The translations under genes and the position numbers were made by a program. DNA of 64,000 nt, taken from Clitopilus passeckerianus (lineage: Eukaryota > Basidiomycota > Agaricomycetes > Agaricales > Entolomataceae). The stretch lies in assembly GCA_944990035.1 (NCBI GenBank), contig CALYLX010000059.1, forward strand, positions 62,001 to 126,000. Reading direction: 5' to 3'. This document shows positions 44,301-56,030 of this stretch, one piece after another (within the stretch, counting starts at the first letter, position 1; each line of letters begins with the position of its first letter). The notes under the pieces are model-generated. The model was not told the DNA's origin and did no database searches. It saw nothing but the letters and a program-made list of their open reading frames with translations.

Positions 44301-47300
44301 GCTGCCTCGATGTCGTCTTTCGCTGCATGGACGGCCAACATCCCAGTGACGCCAGCGTCGCATAAGCTGAACATCAGTCGAGCACGTGTGGCGGCGATAA
44401 GGAGGGCGTCTTCAATTGAGATGACACTGGCGACTGCGAGTGCCGCATACTCTCCTAAGCTGAGGAACCATGAGTTTACGTACCAACTTTACCTAATAGA
44501 GCGACATACCTGTGACCTAACAACACGGAAGGTTTGACGCCCCATGATACCCAAAGCTGAGCCAATGAGTACTGAAGAGCCACCAACGCGGTCTGGTATG
44601 CTTCCGACTGCACAGCATCCCCTGATGATGACCCCGATACGGGATTGATGATGGAAAGGCAGCCAGGAAAGCCAGCATTGACAAGGACGTCATTACAATG
44701 ATCAATGCCCTGTCGAAAGAATTGACAGGTCTGGTACAAAGACTGACCCATTCCCAGGTACTGGCTACCCTGACCTGAGAAGACGAAAGCGAGGTGCCTG
44801 CCCTTGACACCTGCTTGGTGCGAGGGCGCTTTGCTAAGTTTACCCATCAGATCATTAGTACTGTGGGTAGACACGGCTATCCGGTGGTTGTAAATTCGTC
44901 GACGAGCAGTTGCGCTATATGCGATATCGGAGAGAGGAATTGTATGGTTGCCTTGCAGCCAGCGGATGTAATGCGACCGGAGAGTCTCCAAGGAAGATTC
45001 GTCTTTGGCTGAAATGGCGAAGATGAAGTGCTTTGCTTCATGGGTAGGGGCAAGCTTCGGAGCCCATGTATATTCTTGAACGACGAGAGCTGCATTAGAG
45101 CCGGCTGCCCCGAAGCTGTTCAGGACAGCAGCTCTCCGAGATCCGGGGTAAGGTAGATCCCAAGGGACCTGATCGAAGTCGATAATAGAGTGGTCGCTAG
45201 TTAGGGGCGTAATGCGAGGATTTAGGATATTCAGGGAGATCTGCCGGGGAATCGCCTGATACTTCAGCATGAGCAGGAGTTTCGCTAAACCCCCGGCGCC
45301 CGACGCTGCTTCGAGGTGACCAGTATTCGCCTTCCCTGATGTGATATGGAGGGGGTTTGCCGAGCTACGGTTCCGGGCAAAGACGTTTCGAATAGACTCC
45401 AATTCTGAAGGATCGCCCGCTTGAGTCCCTGTCCCATGAGCTTCCACGACGTTGATCTCATTCGGGTGCAGACCAGATGACTCCAGGACTCGCTTGAAAA
45501 GATCGGTCTGTGTCTGAACATGGGGATGAGTGATCGACGACGCCATGCCACTCTGGTTAACCTCGACAGCTCGAATAACACCCCAGATGCGATCGTGCTC
45601 TGCTATGGCGTCCGACAGTCGTTTCAAAATGAAAACGCCACAACCCTCCCCACGTACGTATCCGTCAGCGGAGGCATCGAAAGGCTTGGATGCACCGGTA
45701 GGACTAAGGAAGTGCCCTCTATCAAGGCCCATAAACATCTGGAAACGCAGGTAAGTCTCCGACGACCGAGATCACCGGGAATCAAGGTACATACCTCTGG
45801 GCTCGTGATAATATTTACTCCTCCCACGAGAGCTGCATTGCAATCACCAGTGGAGAGAGCTCGAGCGCCTTGATGAATCGCTACGAGGGAGGATGAACAT
45901 GCAGTGTCCACGACCACGGATGGGCCTCCAAACTGCATAGCATGGGAGATCCTGCCACTAAGGAACGACTTCAGAGTTCCTGAGATAGAAATGAGACGTT
46001 TGAAAATACAAATACGAAATAAGTTACCTGTGCTGTAGTAGACATCGATCTCTGAGCCAATGTTCTGAACATAATCATTGGTCGCAGCACCAATATAGCA
46101 CCCGAACGTTTCAGTACGGAAAGTAGGCGTAGCGTTAGGCACGTATCCAGCGTCGTCTAGTGCATCATACGCAGTATGAAGAAGGATACGTTGCTGAGGG
46201 TCCATATTCTTTGCCTCTCTGGGGCTGATATTAAAGAATCTAGCATCATCGGTGGTTAGCGAACGCTGAGTAATGAAACCGAATGCATACTTGTTGTCAA
46301 ACATATCGGCACTCTCAATAAAGTGACCTCGCCTCGCCTTCATAGGGTGCTTAGACCTCGCCCCCAGAGGATAGTTGTCAATGCTGAACCGGTCTTCCGG
46401 AATCTGAGTGCGCATCAGCGAGGAACGCACATAGCAGGCTGGTTGGGATTACCTCGGACACCGTATTGATACCCTCTTCGAGTACCTTCCATAATGCCTC
46501 GACGTCAGGTGCTCCTGGCATGTTGATCGCCATCCCAACAATGGCGATGGGCAACTGCTTAAAGCCAACGTTCGGAGGCTCGATATCTTCAGATATGGTC
46601 AAGTCGACCGCAGAGGTTGTCGATGAGCCGATAGAGCGTTGAATGCTACGCCAAAGGCTAGACCCAGGCCCGACGTTGACGATACAGAACTTGGCGTCAT
46701 CAATGGGGAGTGTCGAAAAACGTTCTCGTATGAGGTCCCACCGAACAGGTTGCGTAATAATGGTCTTCAGGACGACATCGAGGAGGGATGTTCCAGCCAG
46801 TTGGTCTTTCCAAAGTGCGTGTCCGTCGGCCGTAGATCGAACTGGGAGTATAAGGTCAGAGAATTCGGGAAAATTGATTTGCCTCAGGCGAGCATCGTTA
46901 AGAATCTGGGGGTAGATTCCTTCAAGATGGGCAGCCGAGTGATAAAGTGAGTCGAGGGCAGTATGATGCGTAACTAAAGGAGATTCTGCAGCGACGAAGG
47001 AGAGGAAGGACGCGACATGATCAGGGCGACCAGACACCGTTAAACACGTCTCGTCCATTATTGCCGTTATGTAAAGCGAAGCATCTTGACAGGCCTATAG
47101 TGCAGAAATTTTAGGTGAGGACACGTAAAATACGAGGAAAATAATATGTCAATTTACCTTCAAGAAGTCTTCTATCGACTTAGAACATTGTTTCTGGGTG
47201 AGCCCCGAGATGACGACACTCCATGGAAGTCTGGTATCATGACCGAGGCCAGAATCACGAAGGACGGCTGATTGGTACATCTGGGAACGTATGCCGATAT

Positions 47301-47808
47301 GTACAGCCAGTCGGTATACCTCCACGGATCGTGCGATGTAAGAAATGCTATCGCTAGAGCTGGCGACAACGCAGGCCATGAGGATACCGGAGGAGAAACC
47401 AAGAACGCCGACGCCGTGATCCAAGTTGGTTTTGAGGGCGTCAGAGAAGGGGCTAAGCGAGTCCATCTCTGCTGGGATATCTTCGACGAATACGAGATAC
47501 CGAAGGGACTGGACCAGAAAATGGAAAGAGTTAGACATGATAGGGTTTCGGGAGTAACGCCCTTCTTGAGCTTGAGAAACGAGGCTTTCATGGGACTGGA
47601 AGTCGTCTAAGTCGATTTGAGCTCCTATTAGCTCTTCTTGCGAAAGCGAAGACAGTTCAGCACGGAAGGCTCGGTGAAGGGACCTGAGAAGAATTTGTCC
47701 AGTGGGGGTTGAAGCGTCACGAAGGAGTCTCTGCCGAGTGGACTGTGACTCCCCATTCCCCGCGCCCTGTCCGGAGAACAAAGGAACGTAGATATTTCTA
47801 TTATCCAT
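41308..47808 (-). CDS. Non-reducing polyketide synthase, orsellinic acid synthase type
   Basis: Iterative type I PKS making an aromatic acid from acetyl/malonyl-CoA. Eight exons: 47808-47158, 47094-46453, 46403-46028, 45979-45795, 45738-44510, 44459-41911, 41856-41414, 41367-41308; 2044 residues. Order: SAT (about 1-350; GFSSG); KS (about 400-820) with IAIVGMA, DTACSSS (Cys about 584), EAHGTGT and [13 protein letters not shown] with FVFSGQGSQ and GHSLGEYAA (Ser about 1028, made by splicing); PT with IGHCVGG (His about 1351) and [10 protein letters not shown] (Asp about 1534); one [12 protein letters not shown] (Ser about 1730); TE with GWSFGG (Ser about 1880, at a splice) and PGNHFQAFD (His about 2017). 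No KR, DH, ER or methyltransferase. Single ACP plus TE is the layout of basidiomycete orsellinate synthases. It converges with the DUF2235 gene, leaving about 165 bp. All domains look complete. Confidence 0.92.
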
Positions 47809-47891
47809 ATTGATAAGCCGCAGAGAATGAATAAGTGGGAGTATTAACAGCTCCGGGCGTAATAGTGGGATTCGACCTGGAGATATGCGTC

Positions 47892-47899
47892 CTTTATAG
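47892..47899 (-). promoter_or_regulatory. TATA box of PKS gene
   Basis: CCTATAAAGG on the minus strand about 85 bp before the ATG at 47808. The frame is open to 47910, but this box favours the start at 47808, which also begins the SAT domain as in relatives. Confidence 0.5.
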
Positions 47900-50800
47900 G
47901 CTTTTAGCAAGTGTCGGACGTCAGGAACAGGATGGTATGAGGTTTACTACAAAAGGCAAAGAAGATGCGTTTTCAGAATACAAGTCACGTCTTCCTATGA
48001 AGAGGCCGCAATCGAAGACTCACAAAACCGTGGACGTCGAGGAAGCTATACCGGACAAAGCCAAAATGAAAGGTCGAGGCGTAACTGGAGATTTGGTGTC
48101 GTTGGAAAGTAATACTGGCCCTAATCTGCCCTCTTTTCTTACTCGGCCCCGTGTTTGAAAGATCTAAGAGGAAGAAGAGGAGATTGTAGGTAGCTGGCCC
48201 CTTCAGCCATTGAAATGGAATTTCGCGAGAACTCATCGCGCTTGGTTGTGTTTGCCTAGACCAGCTCTTCATCGGCTTACTAAGCCACAGTCAGCTGGTT
48301 CCAACAGGCCACGGACTTTCGGTCCGGCACTTCCGTCAGTAACAACCAAGATCGAACCTCTAAGGGAGCAATTTATTTTTCAGAGCGAGCGACACCAGAC
48401 TGTGGTTCGTTCTGTGGTAGGACTTTTGGATCTTCAATCAACTAATTTGTCTGTTCTGCTTGATTTGAGACTGTTGGTTAGGATTATCTATAGGCATTCA
48501 ACGCCCAACTCCAACATAACAGTTCTTGCCAACATCAATGCCTTGCGACCAAGTTTTCCAGCTATTGCTAGGCTGCCTGGACTATGGCTACCAATCTATG
48601 ATCTATACAACATTTTCCACTTGTAACTAGGGGTAAACTTACTGGCGTGATGACCTAGGTCGTTCTCGTGTGCATCTTTAACCATGCAACATGGCGATCG
48701 AGGTTGCCTCCGGCTTGTCATACAGCTCTTCCTGATGATATATTGATAGTCAAGGCCTTTTCCCCAGTTGAATGGACTCACATCCCCAAACATGCGTCTC
48801 ATTTTCACGTGTAGTTCTCCAAGCTCAAAGCTGGTTTCCAGCCTCACTCTGCCACTCTTTATCGTTATCAATGAGGCGGATCTTGCAAGAGGTTCTTCGC
48901 TTCTATCTTAACATATGCGTTCTGTCACTACCACATAGTTCTAGAAGCTCAGCTACGACAGTTCTCAGGGAGTAGCACGTGTAACATTGGCGGAGTGAGA
49001 GGGTGGGCTGCTTTCCATGACAATTTAGACAAGTGACAGAATATGCACTTCACCTCATCGCAAGAGGCAAATCTCATGTCAATGTTTCGTCATCAATCAC
49101 TGGTAGAATTTGGCACCATCGACCCAGATTATTGTCAATCCTTGCAAGCGACTGCGACCCACCGGCCACAGCTCGCTATACCCTGCATCTTTCTTCACGA
49201 ACCCACTTCAAAGCCTCCGATTTCAGGTTGGTATTCTTGGAGATGCTTTCCCTTCCATGTTTAGAACATAACCGCGAAGGGCACTCCCAGAATTATACCC
49301 TCGCATAGACTCCGAGATCTTGTAAGCTAGAATTGATGTGTGGATGCTCAGACTGTCCATCAGACTATTCAAGGAACAAGCTCGCCTCTGGCCATCGAAC
49401 AGACACCGGAAAACTATGGTGCTTTCCGGAAGCCGACGTCCATCAAGCCAAGCATGACGAAACTACTCCCAATTTAAGCTCCAAAACTACTCGTCTCTCC
49501 TTCCCTTCAAGACATCGCGATTTTCCGACCCACCATCAGCGTATTGACAGTACTCAATTAAGTTGGAGAAGGGAGCGACATCTCAGACAAATAGTCTCTT
49601 TCGTGTTGTCAAGGAATGAACTTTCTGTAATCACCGGCCATCGCGCCACCACTGACTGTGTTGGTAGGAATCTCGGCACCGTCAATGGTGACTTTAGGTA
49701 CCTAGACCAGAGCAGTGATTCGCATACGCTCAGAATGCCCACCCATACTTGAATATGTTGAAACGTTTCTTGGATGCTTTCATCACTTTCTCTCGAGCAT
49801 TGCTCATGGTCTATCCGCGAAGGTACTCATATTCTCTCATCGGCATTCTCACTGGATTCAAGATGACTTCGCTTCTCTGCCTGAGTCCCCACTACTTCTC
49901 GGCGATCACAAAAATGCTGAGAATATGCAGTCTGAACTCAAAGTTGGACCAAACTTAGACCAAGTACACATGCTTCGTTCGATAAAGATTCTTATCGTCC
50001 TGCTAATCCTATGATCCGCCCCAATTCACTACTTCACGGGAATACCCTCCACATCTACCATCTTTCGATGGCGACAGCCCTGTCACTGATTTAGTGCAAG
50101 ATTACTGGATTAGGACACATAGATGTCGTCGGGACGCCTTTGCCGTCATTATCTCCAGCGACTTCCTTCCGGGCCTCGAGGTCGTGATCACGGGTACAGA
50201 CGATTGAGGCTTGTCAGGCACCGTGGTCATTGGTGTAGATCTTCCCTTTGAGTGATAAGAGATCTTGACATCTCAACATGTTGCGATGTCGATATGGAGA
50301 GTTCATCTGGTGTTCTTAGGACTCAAAGACGGGCACATTGACGAAGAGGCTTCTTTCTTCTGGCTCTCATGCAAAAGAAGAATGGCGTGCCAAACTTCGA
50401 ATCTGACAATACCCTGCAGCCGTCTTCCGGCCGATTTGGCCCACAGCATCTCGTAGATCCATCTGCATTCAGTCTGTGACACGTTCGTGATGCTGCGAGT
50501 CGGACTGGCCGCGTGAGCTGGTGCTGAGGAGCATCCGCAAAGCCAGGAATGCTCAATACCTGTAGGCAATTAATCTTAATTAAAATTGTCTCTGTCTCAA
50601 GTGCATGCTCATGCGAATGACTTTCGGAAATATTATTTATCTTTGTCAATTCGGACCGCATATTCTCGAGGCCATCAAGGGTGGCTCGCCCTTGCGATGG
50701 ACGCTGCGGCTACGAAGGATCGCAATGTGGTTTCTCCGCTGAACAATGATCTAGGAATTCCCTCAGTCTTCTAGTCACGCTGTTTACTGTATGTTTCACC

Positions 50801-53800
50801 ACACTACCGATCTTCTCTCATTGGACATCCGTGTAGCCGTATGGAAATTCTTTGGGTCTCATCAGAGGCTGGAGGCGTGGCCCACATGAGATTTTTCAGT
50901 CATTCACAGGTCCCTACATCGTCTATTACACCATGGAGAATGGGATCTACCCAGATTGAACTCCATCTTTCCGTCTGGGTCTGGCTTTAGGGCGCACACG
51001 AAGATAGATAGGCTTCTCTGCTCTCTCTGACAGCCAATCGAAGCATCATACGGGAATTCTTGTCCAATAGGTGCTACTTCTTGACCGTTCGCTCGGTATT
51101 CCACCTCTGAGTCGCCCTTTTCAAGATGTCACAAAGGCCAGTAATTCTTTTCTTGAAGGGAAAACTAAAACTAAATTTATTGCGAAAACCCTTTCGGAAC
51201 CCGAATCCCCTGAGAATTCGAGTACTACTCCATCCCAAATCTATCATTTTCTACATGTGACTCAAATTCATGCCATATCCTGACGACGATGACATCTGCA
51301 CCTGCATTGAACAATGAGGGTTCGGCGCTAAAACCTGTGAGGTCCAGCTTAGCTCGTCTTCTCCTCTTCGCTGGCTGCATATTCAACGAGCTTTCCGTGC
51401 AAGGGCCCTGTAGTAGTTTCGAAACACTGTGGAATAGCCTCAAACGTGAACCCGCCACAAGCATACGTGTACCTGTGGACTGCGTCGTTAGATAGTCCAG
51501 TCGGCAAGTGTGGACTGGACTTTCGAGTTCATTTAATCCGTCTTGATGATTTGGACGGCGGCGTAGGCCTTCATGATCGAACTCAATACCCATTGATTGT
51601 GGCAGACTACTGCATCCTCGACCACGATCGATCCGCCACCTCCCAGCGTGGTTTCAGACGCAGTTAGTTATATCAAAGAATGGCGGCCAAGTGACGCCTG
51701 ATACCACTTCTACTCCACTGTGAAATGACAGGATAGCCTCATTGCCCACAGCATGTAACCAAGGCGGAGGGAAATGAAAGTGCCCGCATACGTTCCCATT
51801 TGGACGCGCAAATCCGGCGTTCTCCAGAAAAGTCGAATCAAGACCTTATTTGTGAGAGCGACTGCAAGATAGGCATCGCTAAACAGTGCCAAATTCGTGT
51901 AATAGAACGGAACTTGCTGTTACTCCTCCCCAAGAGCAGCCTAATAGCCTTCACCAGCTGATTCTTCAAGTTTCATGATGACGGTGGTTGCTAGTACCCC
52001 ATTCCGCTAGCTCGTTCGCGTCGCTAACAACCTAGCGAGGCTTGAGCTCTGCGTTAGCCCCCGATAATCAATCTTCAGTACTATGCGTGCTGATGACCAG
52101 GGTCCTCTTCCGTTTAATCTGGCTTGTACGCTCGCTCCGTGGTCAATCAGTGTCCATAAAATTTTGGCATGAAGCACCTGATGGGATCAGAAATAAAGGT
52201 TGTTATTGCCATTTCTGGAAGTTCGTCAGGCGAAGTCTTAACACCGCTTTCCCCGTCCTGACATCACATCGACCACATACCTGGAATTAATGGTTTTCAC
52301 ACTGGTTGTCGCAGGTGGAGGGGTAGCTTCCATCAGTTTTTCCAAGCACGTTTGGTTCTCTGTGAAAAATTGCGATTTTGGCCTTTGCAAGGCTTTTCTC
52401 TTCCATCCTCCATATAGAGATCACCTCTTACCCCGCTATCGCAACATGTGGACATGTTGTCATCTACATCTGATATCCAGCCGGCCGGATGCCACTGTTA
52501 GTCCGCCAACACCCAACGAGCAGAGCTCATCCCGCCTTTGGGTGAAACTGCCGCCATTCCTACTCAATACGACTGGCGCCTCCTGACTATCTCTAGGCCT
52601 CCCGGTCCTGCCACTTAGCAAGATACAATGAACAAGGAGATGCCCGCCATTCGTTTACTCTGTTCCGTGGTCTAGTGTGCTGAAACGGCGCCCAATCAAT
52701 ATCTTCTCCGGTACCTAACAGTGAGCGAAACTTGAGCTTGCGCACTGAGCAAACGCTACAATTTTGTCACCGTCGCCAGACGAGCAACCGAAGAAAAAAA
52801 TGCCATCGCACACAGACCGGCTCTAAAGAACATCCCTCCGCTTCCTCCGGCCGCCCCGCTCTCTAATCATTACGGTCTCATGGCAAAGCCGGGGACAGAT
52901 TGAATGGAAAGTATAGGCACATACAGGGATCAGACATGTAATAGGTGTACCACTCTAAAGTCTCTGAAGTTTTCTTCTTCTCAAAGCTCTCTAAAAGGAC
53001 GATCGCATGCGGGCCTTAAACACCGGCCATCCGTATGAATGCGCAATGGTAGTATCAGGCGGACCAACTTACAAGATGAGAGATGTCCATTTCAAAGTCG
53101 ATCCCGACTTCTTTTCGATGAATTCAGAGAAAAGCGAATGTTTGTCGGCTTATGCATTCCATGCGCAGCTCATCAGAACACCCAAAGAGTGACAAACCTC
53201 CTGGAAGCAGTCGATCTCTACGTTCACGTAAGGGCGCTCATACACGGATATTCGTCGGTCAATGCATAAGCGTTTCTATCCGCACTGAGGAATAGCACCG
53301 GCTACGGCTAAGATGTTCTCAAACCTGCAGAAGGCTAGGTACAGAGAAACCTCACTCCCTTTTCAAGCGGAGGAACGGTCATAAGATGGATGGATGTCCC
53401 TGATCGATGAATCTGATGACGTTTTTGGGAAGTCTAATCGGCAATATTCCAACGAGATGTAGCTGTATTCTCATAGACAGCTTCACGACATGCGCTGTCG
53501 GAAGGGCCCCATGGTCAGTCCGATCCGTAAAAGTTAAATCTGCTCTTTGAAACCTCTTGGACGACTCGTTCAACACTCTGCCTAGACAAGGACAGAGAAA
53601 AATAACGTGGCTGCGACATCGGAGCATATAAAAGGAAACTTTATACTGAATCTTACCTCGCAGATCACAATGCCTGGGAAATCTGATGTGCTGCTACTTT
53701 GTCCATTGACCGGAATGCCTGTCCCTGCCTTTTGAATGCCTATCCCCGGCAGAAAGAGACCGAATCGGGCCATCATCAAGCTTTGATGCGCCCTCATTGG

Positions 53801-54549
53801 AGTTCATCGTCAATCGCTTAGCGCTTACTGCATAATGAACGACAAAGACTGGGAAATCTTGCAGGGTCGACCACCATTGTCGGTGTGCCTTACGAACAAC
53901 ATCCTCGATTAACCTCGCTTGATAATTTGCTCCATAATCTAGCTAGGATGAGTAGTTTCCAACATGTACGATGTGGTTTTGTACATTGGAGGTTGTAAAT
54001 CGCTTGATGACTCCAACCCCAGGACTCTAGGAATAGGCTCTACTCTGAGCAGTCAACGTCAGCTTTCAATCACGCAGGGTCGTCAAAGACTGTCAGATAG
54101 GTAGCATGTGTGAGTATGCCAAGGGTCAGTCAGAAGATCCTGCCATATCCCCTCTATTAAACACTATGATGTAACTGAGAGCAAGGCCTATGAACCATGC
54201 GAGCTCAATTCAGCATTTGAGATGGAAGACGCGCTCGATTGAGAACCCCGAGGGAGATCTAGAATGCTATTTCAGCTTCCCATTCCACACGTTGGTGAAT
54301 TCTGTGAGGAGATTCGCATCATTCTGAAACCGGGCAGGCGAATGCAGCAACTGGGTTGACTCGACCAGTGGAAATAGCCAAGCGAATTCTGATGTAAAAT
54401 TGCGACAGCCCGAGGTCAAGGCTATAATTCTAATTGTAACACTCTGAAAGGCGCTCTGGACTGTTTATAGCTGGTCTTGGCGCGGTGGCAAAGTTGACGC
54501 CAATCCCGACGCTGTCGAGAAGCCAACATCTCCTCACTCAACGAGCGCC
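47900..54549. other. Gene-poor 6.6-kb stretch
   Basis: No frame longer than about 140 codons, no recognisable domain on either strand, and no copy of the dispersed repeat modules or the CACGTG/ACGCGT box. Longest frames: 48210-48626 and 49333-49752 (+), 51225-51593 (-). Composition changes little. It may be old decayed transposon or gene sequence, but nothing supports a specific origin. Confidence 0.4.
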
Positions 54550-55154
54550 ATGGTTTTGTTCCGTGACCTTTACGGGTGCGACGACGATGTCCTAGACGAA
54601 TCTAGACGGAAACAAGCCAGACTCCGAGGGATAAACCCCAAACAACGATCGGTATCAGGCTGGCAACAAAACATGCACGATGATTCGTCAACGCGACATA
54701 GCACCATCGCAATGTATACCGATGGAGGTAAGATGATCGTAGGCAAACCTCCTCGATTCGGATTCGGAACGTGAGTTTACAATTATTTGAACGAGACGCC
54801 TTTGCCCTCCACATGAGCACAGCAAAGACATACTAATTTAGCCGAACCTACGTAGATGCTAAACGCAACTTTCAGTCCGTCATTGTCGGCGTCAATGAAT
54901 TCACTCTCACAATTGCATGGCGCTGCATGGTGCTTTGCGGTGTGTTAGCATCTACGTTTCAGGAAATCTCAATTCTTCAGGGTTCTTTGGCTCACCATTC
55001 AATGGCACCTGTCACTGCCGCCCGGACGATGGTCATGGCCATGTGGGCGGACGCCCCAGCTTTCATAGATTATGTTTCAATCTGCGGCCAAGTTTGGGCT
55101 GCGTATAATCGCCCTCGAAATAATAAGCTTGGCTCCGCTGATGGCTCTCTGTGA
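54550..55154 (+). CDS. Hypothetical two-exon protein
   Basis: Unrecognised. Exon 54550-54770 and exon 54842-55154 join in the correct phase across a 71-bp GT...AG intron to give 177 residues. The first half is charged and polar (DDDVLDESRRKQARLR); the second half has FQSVIVGVNEFTLTIAWRCMVL and ALASTFQE-like hydrophobic helices. Evidence is only frame continuity over the intron; no motif or promoter. It could equally be a chance frame in the gene-poor region. Confidence 0.3.
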
Positions 55155-56030
55155 CGGTGACAGGACATTCAGCGTGGATAGTGTCATGTCTATAGGTGAC
55201 TTCTCAACATCTACGCATCGTCGAAGAGCCGGCTACTACTTCCGGCTATATCAGCTATAGACTACATGTGGGGCTTTGTTTTAGGTTGCAGACCCACAAT
55301 GAATTGTTTTGAATGGAATATGGAGGTAGATGAACTATCTGTGGCAGGTACTCCTACAGCAGCTGCTGCGTATGTAGAAATATTCTGACTTGACGACACC
55401 AATGCGAGACCCTTCATAATGACGATGGACAACAGAAAATAATTAACCTGGGATAGGTTTCGCACAGTCGATACCTAATTGACACAACGAGTTCGCCTTA
55501 CCTGTTTTCTCGTCTATTGGGTCGGAAAGACGCACGGATTTGGTCAATGCCTTTGGTCTCAACCAGAGTAAAATATAACCATCAATCTGTGTCCCAAATC
55601 GATACCGGTTGCAATGTGAGATCCAAGTGATGTCAATCAAACACGCTGGCTTCCTAATGCAGAATGAGAGATCTTGAATCTGGACTCGAACACTCTCCTT
55701 TCGGGCCGGACCAAAAGGAGAAGCTGTCGTACCTGGGGCATCGCCAACGCCATCGTACACTGGACGCATCCGTTACCTGAGGGTTTACAGAATGGGGCAG
55801 GTAAGAGAACTCTGTTGTATAAAACTCCTTGAGTACGGAGCGGAATTTCTCCCAGTTCCAATCTCCCTACTGCTCCGATGGATCCACTCTATTCTGTGAT
55901 GTCCGCTCAGCCATCCATTGACCTCAAGGCTAACGGCGAGGTCAGCAGAATGAGAAACCACAAGGGTTAGTCCTTCATCTTGTTGCGCCTCCCTGAGATG
56001 TGTTGGTACTGACATCTTCGACAAGGGAAC
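55155..56030. other. Upstream region of the transcription factor gene
   Basis: About 880 bp. A plus-strand TATAAAAC near 55818 lies about 210 bp before the regulator's ATG and could be its TATA box with a long leader. No gene recognised. Confidence 0.35.

Noticed and set aside
41451..46950. Plus-strand frames antisense to the PKS
   Set aside because: Shadows of the PKS coding strand without motifs.
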